Assembly (NCBI GenBank): GCA_027730885.1
Contig: JAQCHM010000173.1
Location: 1 to 7,104 of the forward strand
Direction: 5' to 3'
Length of the DNA stretch: 7,104 nt
DNA from: Actinomycetota bacterium
Lineage (GTDB): Bacteria > Actinomycetota > Acidimicrobiia > Acidimicrobiales > SZUA-35
This document shows positions 1 to 5,958 of this stretch, piece by piece (within the stretch, counting starts at the first letter, position 1; every line of letters begins with the position of its first letter). A program made the position numbers and the translations under genes. Under the pieces are notes generated by a model. That model searched no databases, was not told where the DNA came from, and saw only the letters and a program-made list of their open reading frames with translations.

Positions 1-939
1 CGTCGTGAGGACGACCGTCCGACGATGATGGGCCGGAGCGAGCGCCGCGAGGAACGCGGCGAGGCCGGCGTCGAACTCGGCCAGACGATCCGCGTGTTCG
101 GCGGCCTGCTCGGCGTGATGATCGAAGTCCCCGTAGAGCAGGCGCACCACGCGTACCCCGAGGTTGGCGTTGACGAACCGCGCGGCCAACGTCATCGGCT
201 GGGCCAGCCTGCCCGCCGGCGTCGCTGCTGCGTACGAACCCGCCAGGTCGTTGGCGACGACGAAGGCTTCGGCCCCGCGCCGGGCCAACTCGTCGCCCAT
301 GACCCCGAGACCAGTGGCGCTCCCACCGATACGAGCCAAGGCCTGCTGTTGGCGCTGGTCGACGGAGCTGGTCGTGGACCGGAACAACCCGCTGGGCCGC
401 TCGGGAACGGCGATGGCTTGGCTCGACTGACCCGCCATCACCAGCGGCACACTCGCGCCGAAGTGCACCCCGACGAAGGGATTGTCTGTGCCGCCCAGCA
501 GGTCACCGGCCCGACCCAACCAGCCCGGGGTCGGGACACCACCCGACGCCGAGCCCTGCATGACCCGAGCCATCGAGGTGAAGTGCGAGAGGTCCGGCGA
601 CGGGTGGCCGACTCCTTCGATGACCGCGACATTCCCGAGGTCCCACTGGGCTTTGACCGTGGGGAGGGACGGGTGCAGGCCGCGGGCGGCGTCCAGGGCC
701 AAGGTCGAAGCGAAGGGGATGGCGAGCCCCGACCGACGTGAGACATATGCGCTGTCGTTGATCGGCACCACGGTGTTGATCGAGTCGTTGCCGCCGGCCA
801 TCGTGACGACAACCAGCACACCGTCGGTGGACGAGCCGGCCGCCGTCGCCTGGAGGAAGTAGCGCCGGGACAGCGGACGAAGGTCGGTCGGCGCGGGCGA
901 CGAGAGGCTCGCCAGGACGGAGCGGGTCGAATCGGTCAT
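1..939 (-). CDS. DUF1501 family protein, C-terminus cut by the window edge
   Basis: The frame is open from ATG at 939-937 to base 1, giving 313 residues with no stop, so the C-terminal part lies outside the window. The family (PF07394) is of unknown function and is related to the alkaline phosphatase/sulfatase fold. What supports the call: a hydrophobic beta strand followed by GGND (residues 49-52) and INTVVP; LHPSLPTVKAQW and a GVGHPSPDLSHF segment mid-protein; PTPGWLGRAGDLL; and near the visible end YGDFDHHAEQ with a helical stretch ending AAFLAALAP. These follow the family order. The start overlaps the DUF1800 stop in ATGA, so translational coupling is expected. A Tat-like SRRYFLQ sits at residues 24-30, but only about ten mostly small or polar residues follow before the first core strand, so the usual hydrophobic segment and cleavage site are missing. 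Whether it is exported is uncertain. Family assignment is secure; catalytic activity is unknown. Confidence 0.9.
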   Translation of the reverse strand, partial: MTDSTRSVLASLSSPAPTDLRPLSRRYFLQATAAGSSTDGVLVVVTMAGGNDSINTVVPINDSAYVSRRSGLAIPFASTLALDAARGLHPSLPTVKAQWDLGNVAVIEGVGHPSPDLSHFTSMARVMQGSASGGVPTPGWLGRAGDLLGGTDNPFVGVHFGASVPLVMAGQSSQAIAVPERPSGLFRSTTSSVDQRQQQALARIGGSATGLGVMGDELARRGAEAFVVANDLAGSYAAATPAGRLAQPMTLAARFVNANLGVRVVRLLYGDFDHHAEQAAEHADRLAEFDAGLAAFLAALAPAHHRRTVVLTT

Positions 940-2247
940 GCGAGCTGGAACTCCGGCGTGAGAGGGGTGAGGTAGAGCAGGCCAGATTGCTCCGCCCAGC
1001 GGGTCGATGCTCGCTCCTCGGTGACGAACTGTCGGAGTGAGTTCGTTGTGGTCGACGAAGGCTGGTCGATCCCGAACAGGCCGAGCGCGGCGTCCACGGC
1101 TGCATTGACGGAAAGGCTCTGAGTGTCACCAAGCCGGTCGTTCACCTCGATCGCGCGCCGACGCACGCGACTCGAGAAGCTGCTCTTCGCCCACACCGCA
1201 GGGGCCGAGATCCAGTAGCGGTTCTGCCGCCAGCCTGACACGTTCGGCGGGTAGTACGGCTGCTGGCCCATGCCTTCGATCGTCCATTCCGGGCGAGCCT
1301 CCGAACACGGCAATCCGGTGTGGCGCATGGCCGCGACGACGAACTCGATCGGCGTGCGAACCAGCCCTTGCCTGGCCTCGGTCGAGAGGAACTCGGGACG
1401 CATGAGGATGGCTCGGAGGAGGGCATCGATCCTCATGCCACCGGCCCGGAATTCGCTTGCGAGGTCGTCGACCAATGCAGCACCAGGGTTCGGATAGGCG
1501 AGGTACGACCAAAGCTTCGCGGCCAGGAAACGAGATGCTTGGATTAGCGGTGCGCCGGTGACGAGGTGAGTGATGATCTCGGGACCGTTCCAGTTGCGGG
1601 TGATGCCCATGAAGGTCTTGAGGCCGGAGTCGTGACGGTCGTTCCGGAACTCGTACTGGCCGGTGTCCCTGTTGACGCCGTGCCCGGTCCACGCCCGGGC
1701 CGACTCGCGCTCGTCGTCCTCTGAATAGAACCCGACGCCGAGCACGAACAGCTCCATCAACTCTCGTGCGAAGTTCTCGTTCGGTCTTCCGGCAACGTTC
1801 GCGTCGTTGTCGAGGTACTCCAGCATTGCCGCCTGGGTGGAGACCGTCTGCAGCAGCGTCTCCACTGGGCCCAGACCGTGGATCCGGAACAGTTGGTTCT
1901 GCTCGAACATGGCCTGGTGGTCCCCGACCTTGTCCATCGACGAGCACAGATGACCGTGCCAGAACAGAACCATCTTCTCGACGATCGGTGCCGGGCTGGT
2001 GCGGCACCGATCGAGCCAGAAGTGGCTCATGTCCACGCACCGGTCCCACCAGGAGCGCGACGGGTCGAGGCCGGGGGAGCCCCACGTTCGCGGGAACTGC
2101 GGACGAGACGTCGAGCGCCCGATCGACCACCGTGGACCAGGGCAGACCGACGAGCGCGTCGATGTCACTCGGAAGTCCACCGAATCCGGTTCGCCGGAGA
2201 AGATGGGCCGCATCGAGTCGCGAGGTTTCCTCAGGCAAGACCGGCAT
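936..2247 (-). CDS. DUF1800 family protein, interrupted by an apparent +1 frameshift
   Basis: This is the usual partner of DUF1501 and has no known reaction. The N-terminus from ATG 2247-2245 carries the DUF1800 signature HLLRRTGFG at residues 15-23, followed by SDIDALVGLPW. After residue 58 the homology moves to another frame: LDPSRSWWDR, then MSHFWLDRC, EKMVLFWHGHL, MLEYLDNDAN, PNENFARELMELFVLG, ARAWTGHGVN, HDSGLKTFMG, FLAAKLWSYLAYPNP, EFVVAAMRHTG and YYPPNVSGWR, to TGA at 938-936. Removing one C from the C5 run at 2073-2077 joins the frames and gives 436 residues, slightly short for the family. The start is chosen because AAGGA lies five bases upstream and because the signature begins almost at once; no signal peptide is visible. 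The gene may be intact with a sequencing error, truly broken, or read by +1 slippage on CCC-C. The downstream frame keeps family motifs along its whole length, which argues against old decay. Confidence 0.85.
2073..2077 (-). other. Frameshift site: run of five C (minus strand) in the DUF1800 gene
   Basis: On the minus strand the reading is CTC CCC CGG in the N-terminal frame, while the conserved remainder of DUF1800 is read GGC CTC GAC CCG in the frame one base further on. Skipping one C gives a smooth protein, VGLPGLDPSRSWWDR. Adding two bases would also repair it but is less parsimonious. CCC followed by C is a configuration known to be prone to +1 slippage by proline tRNA. A homopolymer length error in the assembly is equally compatible. 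Confidence 0.75.
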
Positions 2248-2252
2248 GAATG

Positions 2253-2257
2253 TCCTT
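2253..2257 (-). promoter_or_regulatory. Ribosome binding site fixing the DUF1800 start
   Basis: AAGGA on the minus strand lies five bases before ATG 2247-2245. The frame stays open to 2337 with an earlier possible start, but that start lies inside the divergent small gene and has no comparable site, so 2247 is preferred. Confidence 0.65.
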
Positions 2258-2290
2258 CGACCAATCGGCCTGCGAAACCTGAGGGGTTCC

Positions 2291-2296
2291 GAGGAG
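2291..2296 (+). promoter_or_regulatory. Strong ribosome binding site of the 77-residue gene
   Basis: GAGGAG is followed by seven bases and then ATG at 2304. This near-ideal site is the main non-homology evidence that the small reading frame is translated. Confidence 0.7.
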
Positions 2297-2303
2297 CTGA
2301 TCC

Positions 2304-2537
2304 ATGACCCCGACCCATGATCCCCCCGAGCGCCCACTTCCCGAAGATCTCCGCTACGTGATCGCTGACGTCACCCACCAGGTCATCAACCACCTCGCGG
2401 TCATTCTCGGGCGGGTCGGTCTGATGACTCTGGACGACCCCGGGAACGCTCAATTCGCTGAGGCCATCGCGGCGATCGACCGATCCGTTCGAGCGGGTCA
2501 CGAGCAGGTCAACCGGCTGGTCGACCTCCTCGACTGA
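2304..2537 (+). CDS. Small protein resembling an isolated histidine-kinase DHp (H-box) hairpin
   Basis: This 77-residue protein starts at an ATG with an excellent GAGGAG site and ends at TGA 2535-2537. The first 13 residues are polar and proline-rich. Residues 14-41 look like a helix containing HQVINHLAVILGRVGLM (25-41), which resembles the H-box of two-component kinases (patterns such as HDFNNLLTVILG). H25 would be the phosphoacceptor and N29 sits at H+4, but the usual acidic residue at H+1 is glutamine. A short turn (DDPGN) leads to a second helix, AIAAIDRSVRAGHEQVNRLVDLLD, like the second DHp helix. There is no ATP-binding domain, sensor domain or membrane segment, and the next 59 bases offer no continuation. 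It could be a phosphotransfer, phosphatase-like or dimerisation microprotein, or only a look-alike four-helix-bundle former. It is divergent from the DUF1800 gene and precedes the SDR gene. That it is a real gene is fairly sure; the DHp relation is a pattern-level inference. Confidence 0.7.
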   Translation: MTPTHDPPERPLPEDLRYVIADVTHQVINHLAVILGRVGLMTLDDPGNAQFAEAIAAIDRSVRAGHEQVNRLVDLLD

Positions 2538-2560
2538 CCGTCGGTCGCCCGTCCAGCCGG

Positions 2561-2590
2561 TTCGTGCCGCGACCCACCGGTCCCTAATGT
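2561..2590 (+). promoter_or_regulatory. Possible promoter giving a leaderless SDR mRNA
   Basis: TAATGT at 2585-2590 matches the TANNNT -10 pattern of actinobacteria, and its last base is six bases before the SDR ATG, so transcription could start at or next to the A of ATG 2597. A weak -35-like TTCGTG lies at 2561-2566 with an 18-base spacer. The only purine-rich stretch before the ATG (GAGG, 2591-2594) is just two bases away, too close for normal initiation, which favours a leaderless message. Confidence 0.4.
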
Positions 2591-2596
2591 GAGGCG

Positions 2597-3466
2597 ATGA
2601 AGAACTTCGAAGACCGACTGGCCATCATCACCGGGGCAGGTGCGGGCATGGGCCGCGAGCTGGCCGTGCAGCTCAGCGCGGCAGGAGCCAACCTCGCCTT
2701 ATGCGATGTCCACGCCGACGCCCTGGCCGAGACCGTCGCCCTCTGCGATGAAAGGCCGCGGGTGAGCACCCACATCGCCGACGTGTCCGACGAAGGCCAA
2801 CTCGAGACCGTCCGCGACGAGATGCTTGCCGCGCACGAGACCGACCACGCCCACCTCTTGTTCAACAACGCCGGCATCGCCGGCGGTGGGAGCTTCGTCG
2901 CCGGTGGTCGGGAATCGTGGGAGCGGACCTTCGACGTCTGTTGGAAGGGTGTCTACCTCGGCTGCCGGGTGTTCCTGCCGCTGCTCATCGCGGCCGACGA
3001 AGGCCACGTCGTCAACACCTCGAGCATCAACGGGTTCTGGGGATCGTTGGGACCCCACGTCCCTCACACGTCCTACGTCGCAGCCAAGTTCGCAGTCAAG
3101 GGCTTCACCGAGGCCCTCATCACCGACCTGCGGATCCATGCACCCCACGTTGCTGTCTCGCTGGTGATGCCTGGTCACATCGGCACCGAGATCGCCCGAA
3201 ACTCCGTGTTGCTCCACGGCAGCGAAGTCGATGCTCGCGTGTCCGAGCGGGCCAACGAGTTCCGGAACTCGGCCCCGACCACCGCAGCCGAAGCGGCCGA
3301 CATCATCCTCGACGGCGTCCGCCGGAACCGTTGGCGGATCCTGGTCGGGGAGGATGCGCACCCCCTCGACGAGCTCGTCCGTGCCGATCCGGAGATGGCG
3401 TACGAGCCAGTATTCGTGCGGCGCATGCACGATGCCGGTGTCTTCCGGAACGTGGTGGCCGAGTAG
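2597..3466 (+). CDS. Short-chain dehydrogenase/reductase (SDR family oxidoreductase)
   Basis: A 289-residue classical-type SDR, predicted to interconvert an alcohol and a carbonyl using a nicotinamide cofactor in the cytoplasm; the substrate is unknown. Cofactor motif TGAGAGMG is at residues 12-19. D37 at the end of the second strand favours NAD(H) over NADP(H). ADV is at 61-63, NNAG at 90-93, the catalytic serine in NTSSING (about 142-143), and the YVAAK motif gives Y160 and K164. PGHIGTEI follows the active site as expected. Two oddities: the position normally held by the fourth catalytic residue (Asn, in a VNxxG context) reads VCWKG with Cys at 115, and Ser to Tyr spacing is about 17-18 residues instead of the usual 13. 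The C-terminal extension (about 245-289) ends in LDELVRADPEMAYEPVFVRRM and may cover the active site. The start is the first ATG in frame. The EamA transporter gene begins 20 bases after the stop, so the two are probably co-transcribed. Confidence 0.9.
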   Translation: MKNFEDRLAIITGAGAGMGRELAVQLSAAGANLALCDVHADALAETVALCDERPRVSTHIADVSDEGQLETVRDEMLAAHETDHAHLLFNNAGIAGGGSFVAGGRESWERTFDVCWKGVYLGCRVFLPLLIAADEGHVVNTSSINGFWGSLGPHVPHTSYVAAKFAVKGFTEALITDLRIHAPHVAVSLVMPGHIGTEIARNSVLLHGSEVDARVSERANEFRNSAPTTAAEAADIILDGVRRNRWRILVGEDAHPLDELVRADPEMAYEPVFVRRMHDAGVFRNVVAE

Positions 3467-3486
3467 CCGCCGGCTGCTCGTCGCCC

Positions 3487-4458
3487 ATGCGTCGGCGCAC
3501 CCTCCTCTCCGACAAGCCGGACCCATCCACCCCACGCTCGGCCGCCAACACACGGCACAGGGCCTTCCTTGCCTCACCAGGCTTCGTGATGGCGCTCATC
3601 ATCGTCTTCTGGGGCCTCGGCCCACCGGTCAGCAAGCTGATAAGCGCTCCGTCGGTGATCGCCGTGCTCTATCGCTTCTGGCTGTCGGTACCCGTGTTCT
3701 ACCTGATGGCCCTGGGCGCCGGCCACCGGTTGACCATGGCAACGATCAAACGGACGGTCTTTGCCGGCGCCGCGTTCGGCATCAACCTCGTATTCGTGTT
3801 CCTGACCATCAACGAAGCGGCGGTCGCGGTACTGAGCGTCATCGCTGCCCTCCAGCCCGGGATGATCCTGTTGGTCGCGGGCCGTTTCCTCGGCGAGAGG
3901 CCGACACCATGGCACCTCCTGTGGACCGTTGTTGGCGTTGGGGGCACCGTCGTCGTCGTGCTGGGCGGTGGGCGCGGCTTCGAGGTCAGCACCCCGGCCA
4001 TCGTCTACTCCGTGGTCTCCCAGTTGTTCTTCACGTTCTACTTCGTCGAGACAAAACGGGTGCGCAGCCGCAACCCGATCGATTCGATCGAGTGGATGGC
4101 CGGCGTGACCCTCTTCGCCGCGCTGACCGTGACCCCGTGGGCCCTCATCACCAGCGACCGGGCCGACTACCTCGCCGTGAACGGCCTCGACTGGGTCTGG
4201 TTGGCGTTCATCATCATCTTCACGGGAGGTCTCGGGCATGTGCTGATGGCGTGGGTGCTCAAGTACATCGACGCTTCGCGGTCGTCGCTCTACCTGCTGT
4301 CGATGAACATTGTCGCCATCGGCGTCGCGTGGTTGATCCATGACGAACCACTGAGTGTCGTCCAGTTGGCAGGAGGCGCGATCGTGTTCGCGGCTGTGGG
4401 GGCCGTGGTCAGCCGGCCGGCTGAGCCTGCGATGCCCGCGACAGCGCCGCCGACGTAG
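3487..4458 (+). CDS. EamA/DMT-family transporter (ten-helix permease)
   Basis: A 323-residue integral membrane protein of the drug/metabolite transporter superfamily, expected to have two EamA repeats of five helices. The first helix (about 33-53) is FVMALIIVFWGLGPPVSKL. YRFWLSVPVFYLMALG (62-77) is the second, and INEAAVAVLSVIAALQPGMILLVAGRFLGERPT (about 108-140) is the typical end of repeat one, with GER at 136-138. The second repeat includes VYSVVSQLFFTFYFVE, WVWLAFIIIFTGGLGHVLMAWVLKYIDASRSSLYLL, and HDEPLSVVQLAGGAIVFAAVGAVV. The cargo cannot be told from sequence; the family exports amino acids, metabolites or drugs. The ATG at 3487 leaves a hydrophilic 30-residue tail before the first helix and has no Shine-Dalgarno, so a later ATG at 3589, which would shorten the tail, cannot be excluded. 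The gene follows the SDR after 20 bases. Its last 50 bp overlap the convergent MFS gene, and the C-terminal tail there is Pro/Ala-rich and probably unstructured. Confidence 0.9.
   Translation: MRRRTLLSDKPDPSTPRSAANTRHRAFLASPGFVMALIIVFWGLGPPVSKLISAPSVIAVLYRFWLSVPVFYLMALGAGHRLTMATIKRTVFAGAAFGINLVFVFLTINEAAVAVLSVIAALQPGMILLVAGRFLGERPTPWHLLWTVVGVGGTVVVVLGGGRGFEVSTPAIVYSVVSQLFFTFYFVETKRVRSRNPIDSIEWMAGVTLFAALTVTPWALITSDRADYLAVNGLDWVWLAFIIIFTGGLGHVLMAWVLKYIDASRSSLYLLSMNIVAIGVAWLIHDEPLSVVQLAGGAIVFAAVGAVVSRPAEPAMPATAPPT
4409..4424. repeat. Perfect 16-bp palindrome in the tail-to-tail overlap
   Basis: TCAGCCGGCCGGCTGA is identical on both strands. It can form a six-pair stem with a GGCC centre, and the first three bases are the complement of the MFS stop codon. 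It lies inside the last codons of the EamA gene. No T-run follows on either strand, so it is not a canonical intrinsic terminator, but it could act as a bidirectional pause or mRNA 3'-end structure for the two converging transcripts. Confidence 0.55.
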
Positions 4459-5911
4459 CGGCCTTGGCCCGCCGAGGGTCGGTGATCGAGGCCGCGGTGA
4501 AGATGGCGGCGAAGGCCATGACCGTGCCCACCAGGTAGGTGGTGAGGAACCGTGACGGGTCGGCGCTGTCCCCCACGAGCACGTTCATGGTCTGGATGCC
4601 ACAGACGGTGCCGATGAACATGAGCTGCTGGGACATGCCGTTGGCGATGCCCATGTCGGCGGGGTCGACGTTTCCGACCACCATGGCCGACACCGAAGGC
4701 TGCGACAGGCCGGCGGCCACGCCGGACAGGAGAAGGCCGACGAGGATCAGCCCGATCCCCAGGCCGGTCGTGAGCGGCGCCGCGGAAGTGAAGGCGATCA
4801 TCGACAACGCCATGCAACCGGCGCCGATCAGGATCGGGATCTTCTCCCCCACCTTGCTCGGCAGGTGCCCGCCGAACGGCGAGGCCAAGCTGAAGGCCGC
4901 GGGCCGGGGCGCCATCAGTAGAGCCGTGGCCCCGAGCGTCCAGCCATAGCGCTTGTCGAGCAACGCCGGCGTCACGACGAAACCGCCCATGTAGGCGAAC
5001 TGGATGAGGGCCGACGTGACCATCGGCAGCACGAAGTTGCGTCGACGGAAGTAGGACAACTTCAACATGGGCGCCGATGAGTGGTTCTCGACCTTGATGA
5101 ACAAGAAGATGGCGAGGGCCGAAAGGGCAACGAGTGCCCACGCCACCAGATCCCTGGCCGCCGCGCTGCCGCCGACGAGGGTGATGCTGGACGCGAAGCG
5201 AGTGATCGCCAGCAGGCCGGCCAGGACGCCCAGGGCCAACGTGATGGCACCTGGATAGTCGAGCTTGACGTCGGTCTGGGTCGCTCCTCCGCGGACGAAG
5301 ATCGAGCCGGCCACGAGCGCACAACCCGTGATGGCCGCGAAGACGATGAAGATGGGCCGCCAGCCGACAACGTCGATCATCGGCCCTCCGATCACCACTC
5401 CGATGGTGGGGGCGCCGGTCATCGCGAACTGGAACCATCCGACGGCCTTCGCCCGGCCTTGCACGCCGTACGCGTTCATCATGAGCGCGAGGGCGTTCGG
5501 GTTGACGCATGCGCCGAACATCCCGAAGATGACCCGGAAGGCGATGAGCGACGCCGCGTTCCACGCCAACCCACAGGCAACGGTCATCAGCGCCCCTCCG
5601 GCGAGACCGATGAGGAAGATACGGCGGTGGCCGTAGAGGTCGCCCAGCTTGCCCGCGATCGGCGTGCACGCCGCCATCGCCAACATGAGCCCGGTGATGA
5701 CCCAGGTGAGGGTGGCTCGATTGCTGTTCAGGTCTTCGGCGATCGTGCCGAGCGCCACGGTGATGATGGTCATCAGCGATCCGAACGACATGACCGACAA
5801 CATCACGACGATGAGCAGCGTGCGCTGGTATGAGCGATCAAGTACAGCGTTCTCGGCGGTGGCCGCAGCCGTCGGTCGGGCCCGGGTGGGTAGCGGAGTG
5901 CGAGTCCTCAG
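4409..5911 (-). CDS. MFS transporter, drug:H+ antiporter type, with probable CTG start
   Basis: A 500-residue major facilitator protein, probably exporting a small molecule by proton antiport; its length suggests 14 helices (DHA2-like). The first helix contains LLIVVMLSVMSFGSLMTIITVALGTIAEDL. The loop between helices 2 and 3 carries motif A, GKLGDLYGHRR (about 87-97 from the CTG). The helix-5 region has AMTGAPTIGVVIGGP followed by VVGWRPIFIVFA, matching antiporter motif C. A charged central loop (FIKVENHSSAPMLKLSYFRRRNF) precedes the second half, and the tail is Ala/Arg-rich. The first ATG or GTG in frame (5806 or 5803) would cut off the front of helix 1. The frame is open upstream to 5965 and contains no ATG, GTG or TTG there, but a CTG at 5911-5909 has a strong GGGAGGA ahead of it, so that start is proposed. 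The gene follows the thioesterase after 47 bases and is likely part of the same transcript. The family is sure; the start is moderately sure. Confidence 0.87.
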   Translation of the reverse strand: MRTRTPLPTRARPTAAATAENAVLDRSYQRTLLIVVMLSVMSFGSLMTIITVALGTIAEDLNSNRATLTWVITGLMLAMAACTPIAGKLGDLYGHRRIFLIGLAGGALMTVACGLAWNAASLIAFRVIFGMFGACVNPNALALMMNAYGVQGRAKAVGWFQFAMTGAPTIGVVIGGPMIDVVGWRPIFIVFAAITGCALVAGSIFVRGGATQTDVKLDYPGAITLALGVLAGLLAITRFASSITLVGGSAAARDLVAWALVALSALAIFLFIKVENHSSAPMLKLSYFRRRNFVLPMVTSALIQFAYMGGFVVTPALLDKRYGWTLGATALLMAPRPAAFSLASPFGGHLPSKVGEKIPILIGAGCMALSMIAFTSAAPLTTGLGIGLILVGLLLSGVAAGLSQPSVSAMVVGNVDPADMGIANGMSQQLMFIGTVCGIQTMNVLVGDSADPSRFLTTYLVGTVMAFAAIFTAASITDPRRAKAATSAALSRASQAQPAG

Positions 5912-5915
5912 GGTG

Positions 5916-5922
5916 TCCTCCC
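5916..5922 (-). promoter_or_regulatory. Ribosome binding site supporting a CTG start for the MFS gene
   Basis: GGGAGGA on the minus strand ends four bases before CTG 5911-5909; counted from the GGAGG core, the spacing is five bases. No ATG, GTG or TTG in any frame follows at a suitable distance. Confidence 0.6.
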
Positions 5923-5934
5923 GGGCACAAACCG

Positions 5935-5957
5935 AACACGAACGATTGCTACGTGTT
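5935..5957. promoter_or_regulatory. Inverted repeat between the thioesterase and MFS genes
   Basis: AACACG at 5935-5940 is mirrored by CGTGTT at 5952-5957 across an 11-base AT-richer spacer. It lies 24 bases before the proposed MFS start, in the only non-coding gap of the minus-strand unit. The size suits a TetR/MarR-type operator or an RNA hairpin controlling the transporter. No regulator gene is adjacent, and six-base arms can arise by chance. Confidence 0.3.
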
Positions 5958-5958
5958 T

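Larger units (their letters stand above)
2248..2303. promoter_or_regulatory. 56-bp divergent intergenic region
   Basis: This gap separates the starts of the DUF1800 gene (minus) and the mini-DHp gene (plus). It holds both ribosome binding sites and leaves little room for two independent promoters. I see no clear -10 or -35 box in it, so at least one promoter may lie within the opposing coding sequence. Its role as a promoter region is inferred from gene orientation alone. Confidence 0.4.

Noticed and set aside
25..862. Long open frames on the plus strand across the DUF1501 region
   Set aside because: They are Arg/Pro/Gly-rich shadows of the minus-strand DUF1501 gene, which carries the family motifs; this is expected in high-GC DNA with few stop codons.
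1126..2072. Continuation of the DUF1800 N-terminal frame past the C5 run to the stop at 1126
   Set aside because: Beyond residue 58 this frame is Arg/Pro-rich and has no DUF1800 motifs, while the neighbouring frame has all of them. It would be the product only if the frameshift is never corrected.
2299..2322. GATC-CATG repeat pair around the start of the 77-residue gene
   Set aside because: The two copies are imperfect both as a direct and as an inverted repeat, and partly reflect Thr/Asp/Pro codons. Too weak to call an operator.
2248..2501. Extension of the DUF1800 main frame upstream to 2501
   Set aside because: It is open but runs antisense through the mini-DHp gene and lacks the HLLRRTGFG signature, which lies in the other frame with its own ribosome binding site.
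2556..2580. Possible terminator after the mini-DHp gene (CCGGT to ACCGG)
   Set aside because: The stem is only five pairs with a long loop and there is no T-run after it.
2917..3486. EamA frame extended upstream to 2917
   Set aside because: This stretch lies within the SDR gene in a different frame and reads as Arg-rich shadow sequence; the transporter begins near 3487.
4077..4092. CGATCGATTCGATCG repeat inside the EamA gene
   Set aside because: It falls in the coding sequence over Pro-Ile-Asp-Ser-Ile-Glu codons and is explained by codon choice; no sign of a functional site.
4290..5669. 459-residue open frame overlapping the MFS gene on the same strand
   Set aside because: It is Arg/His/Gly-rich with no membrane helices, whereas the adjacent frame encodes a clear multi-helix MFS protein with motifs A and C.
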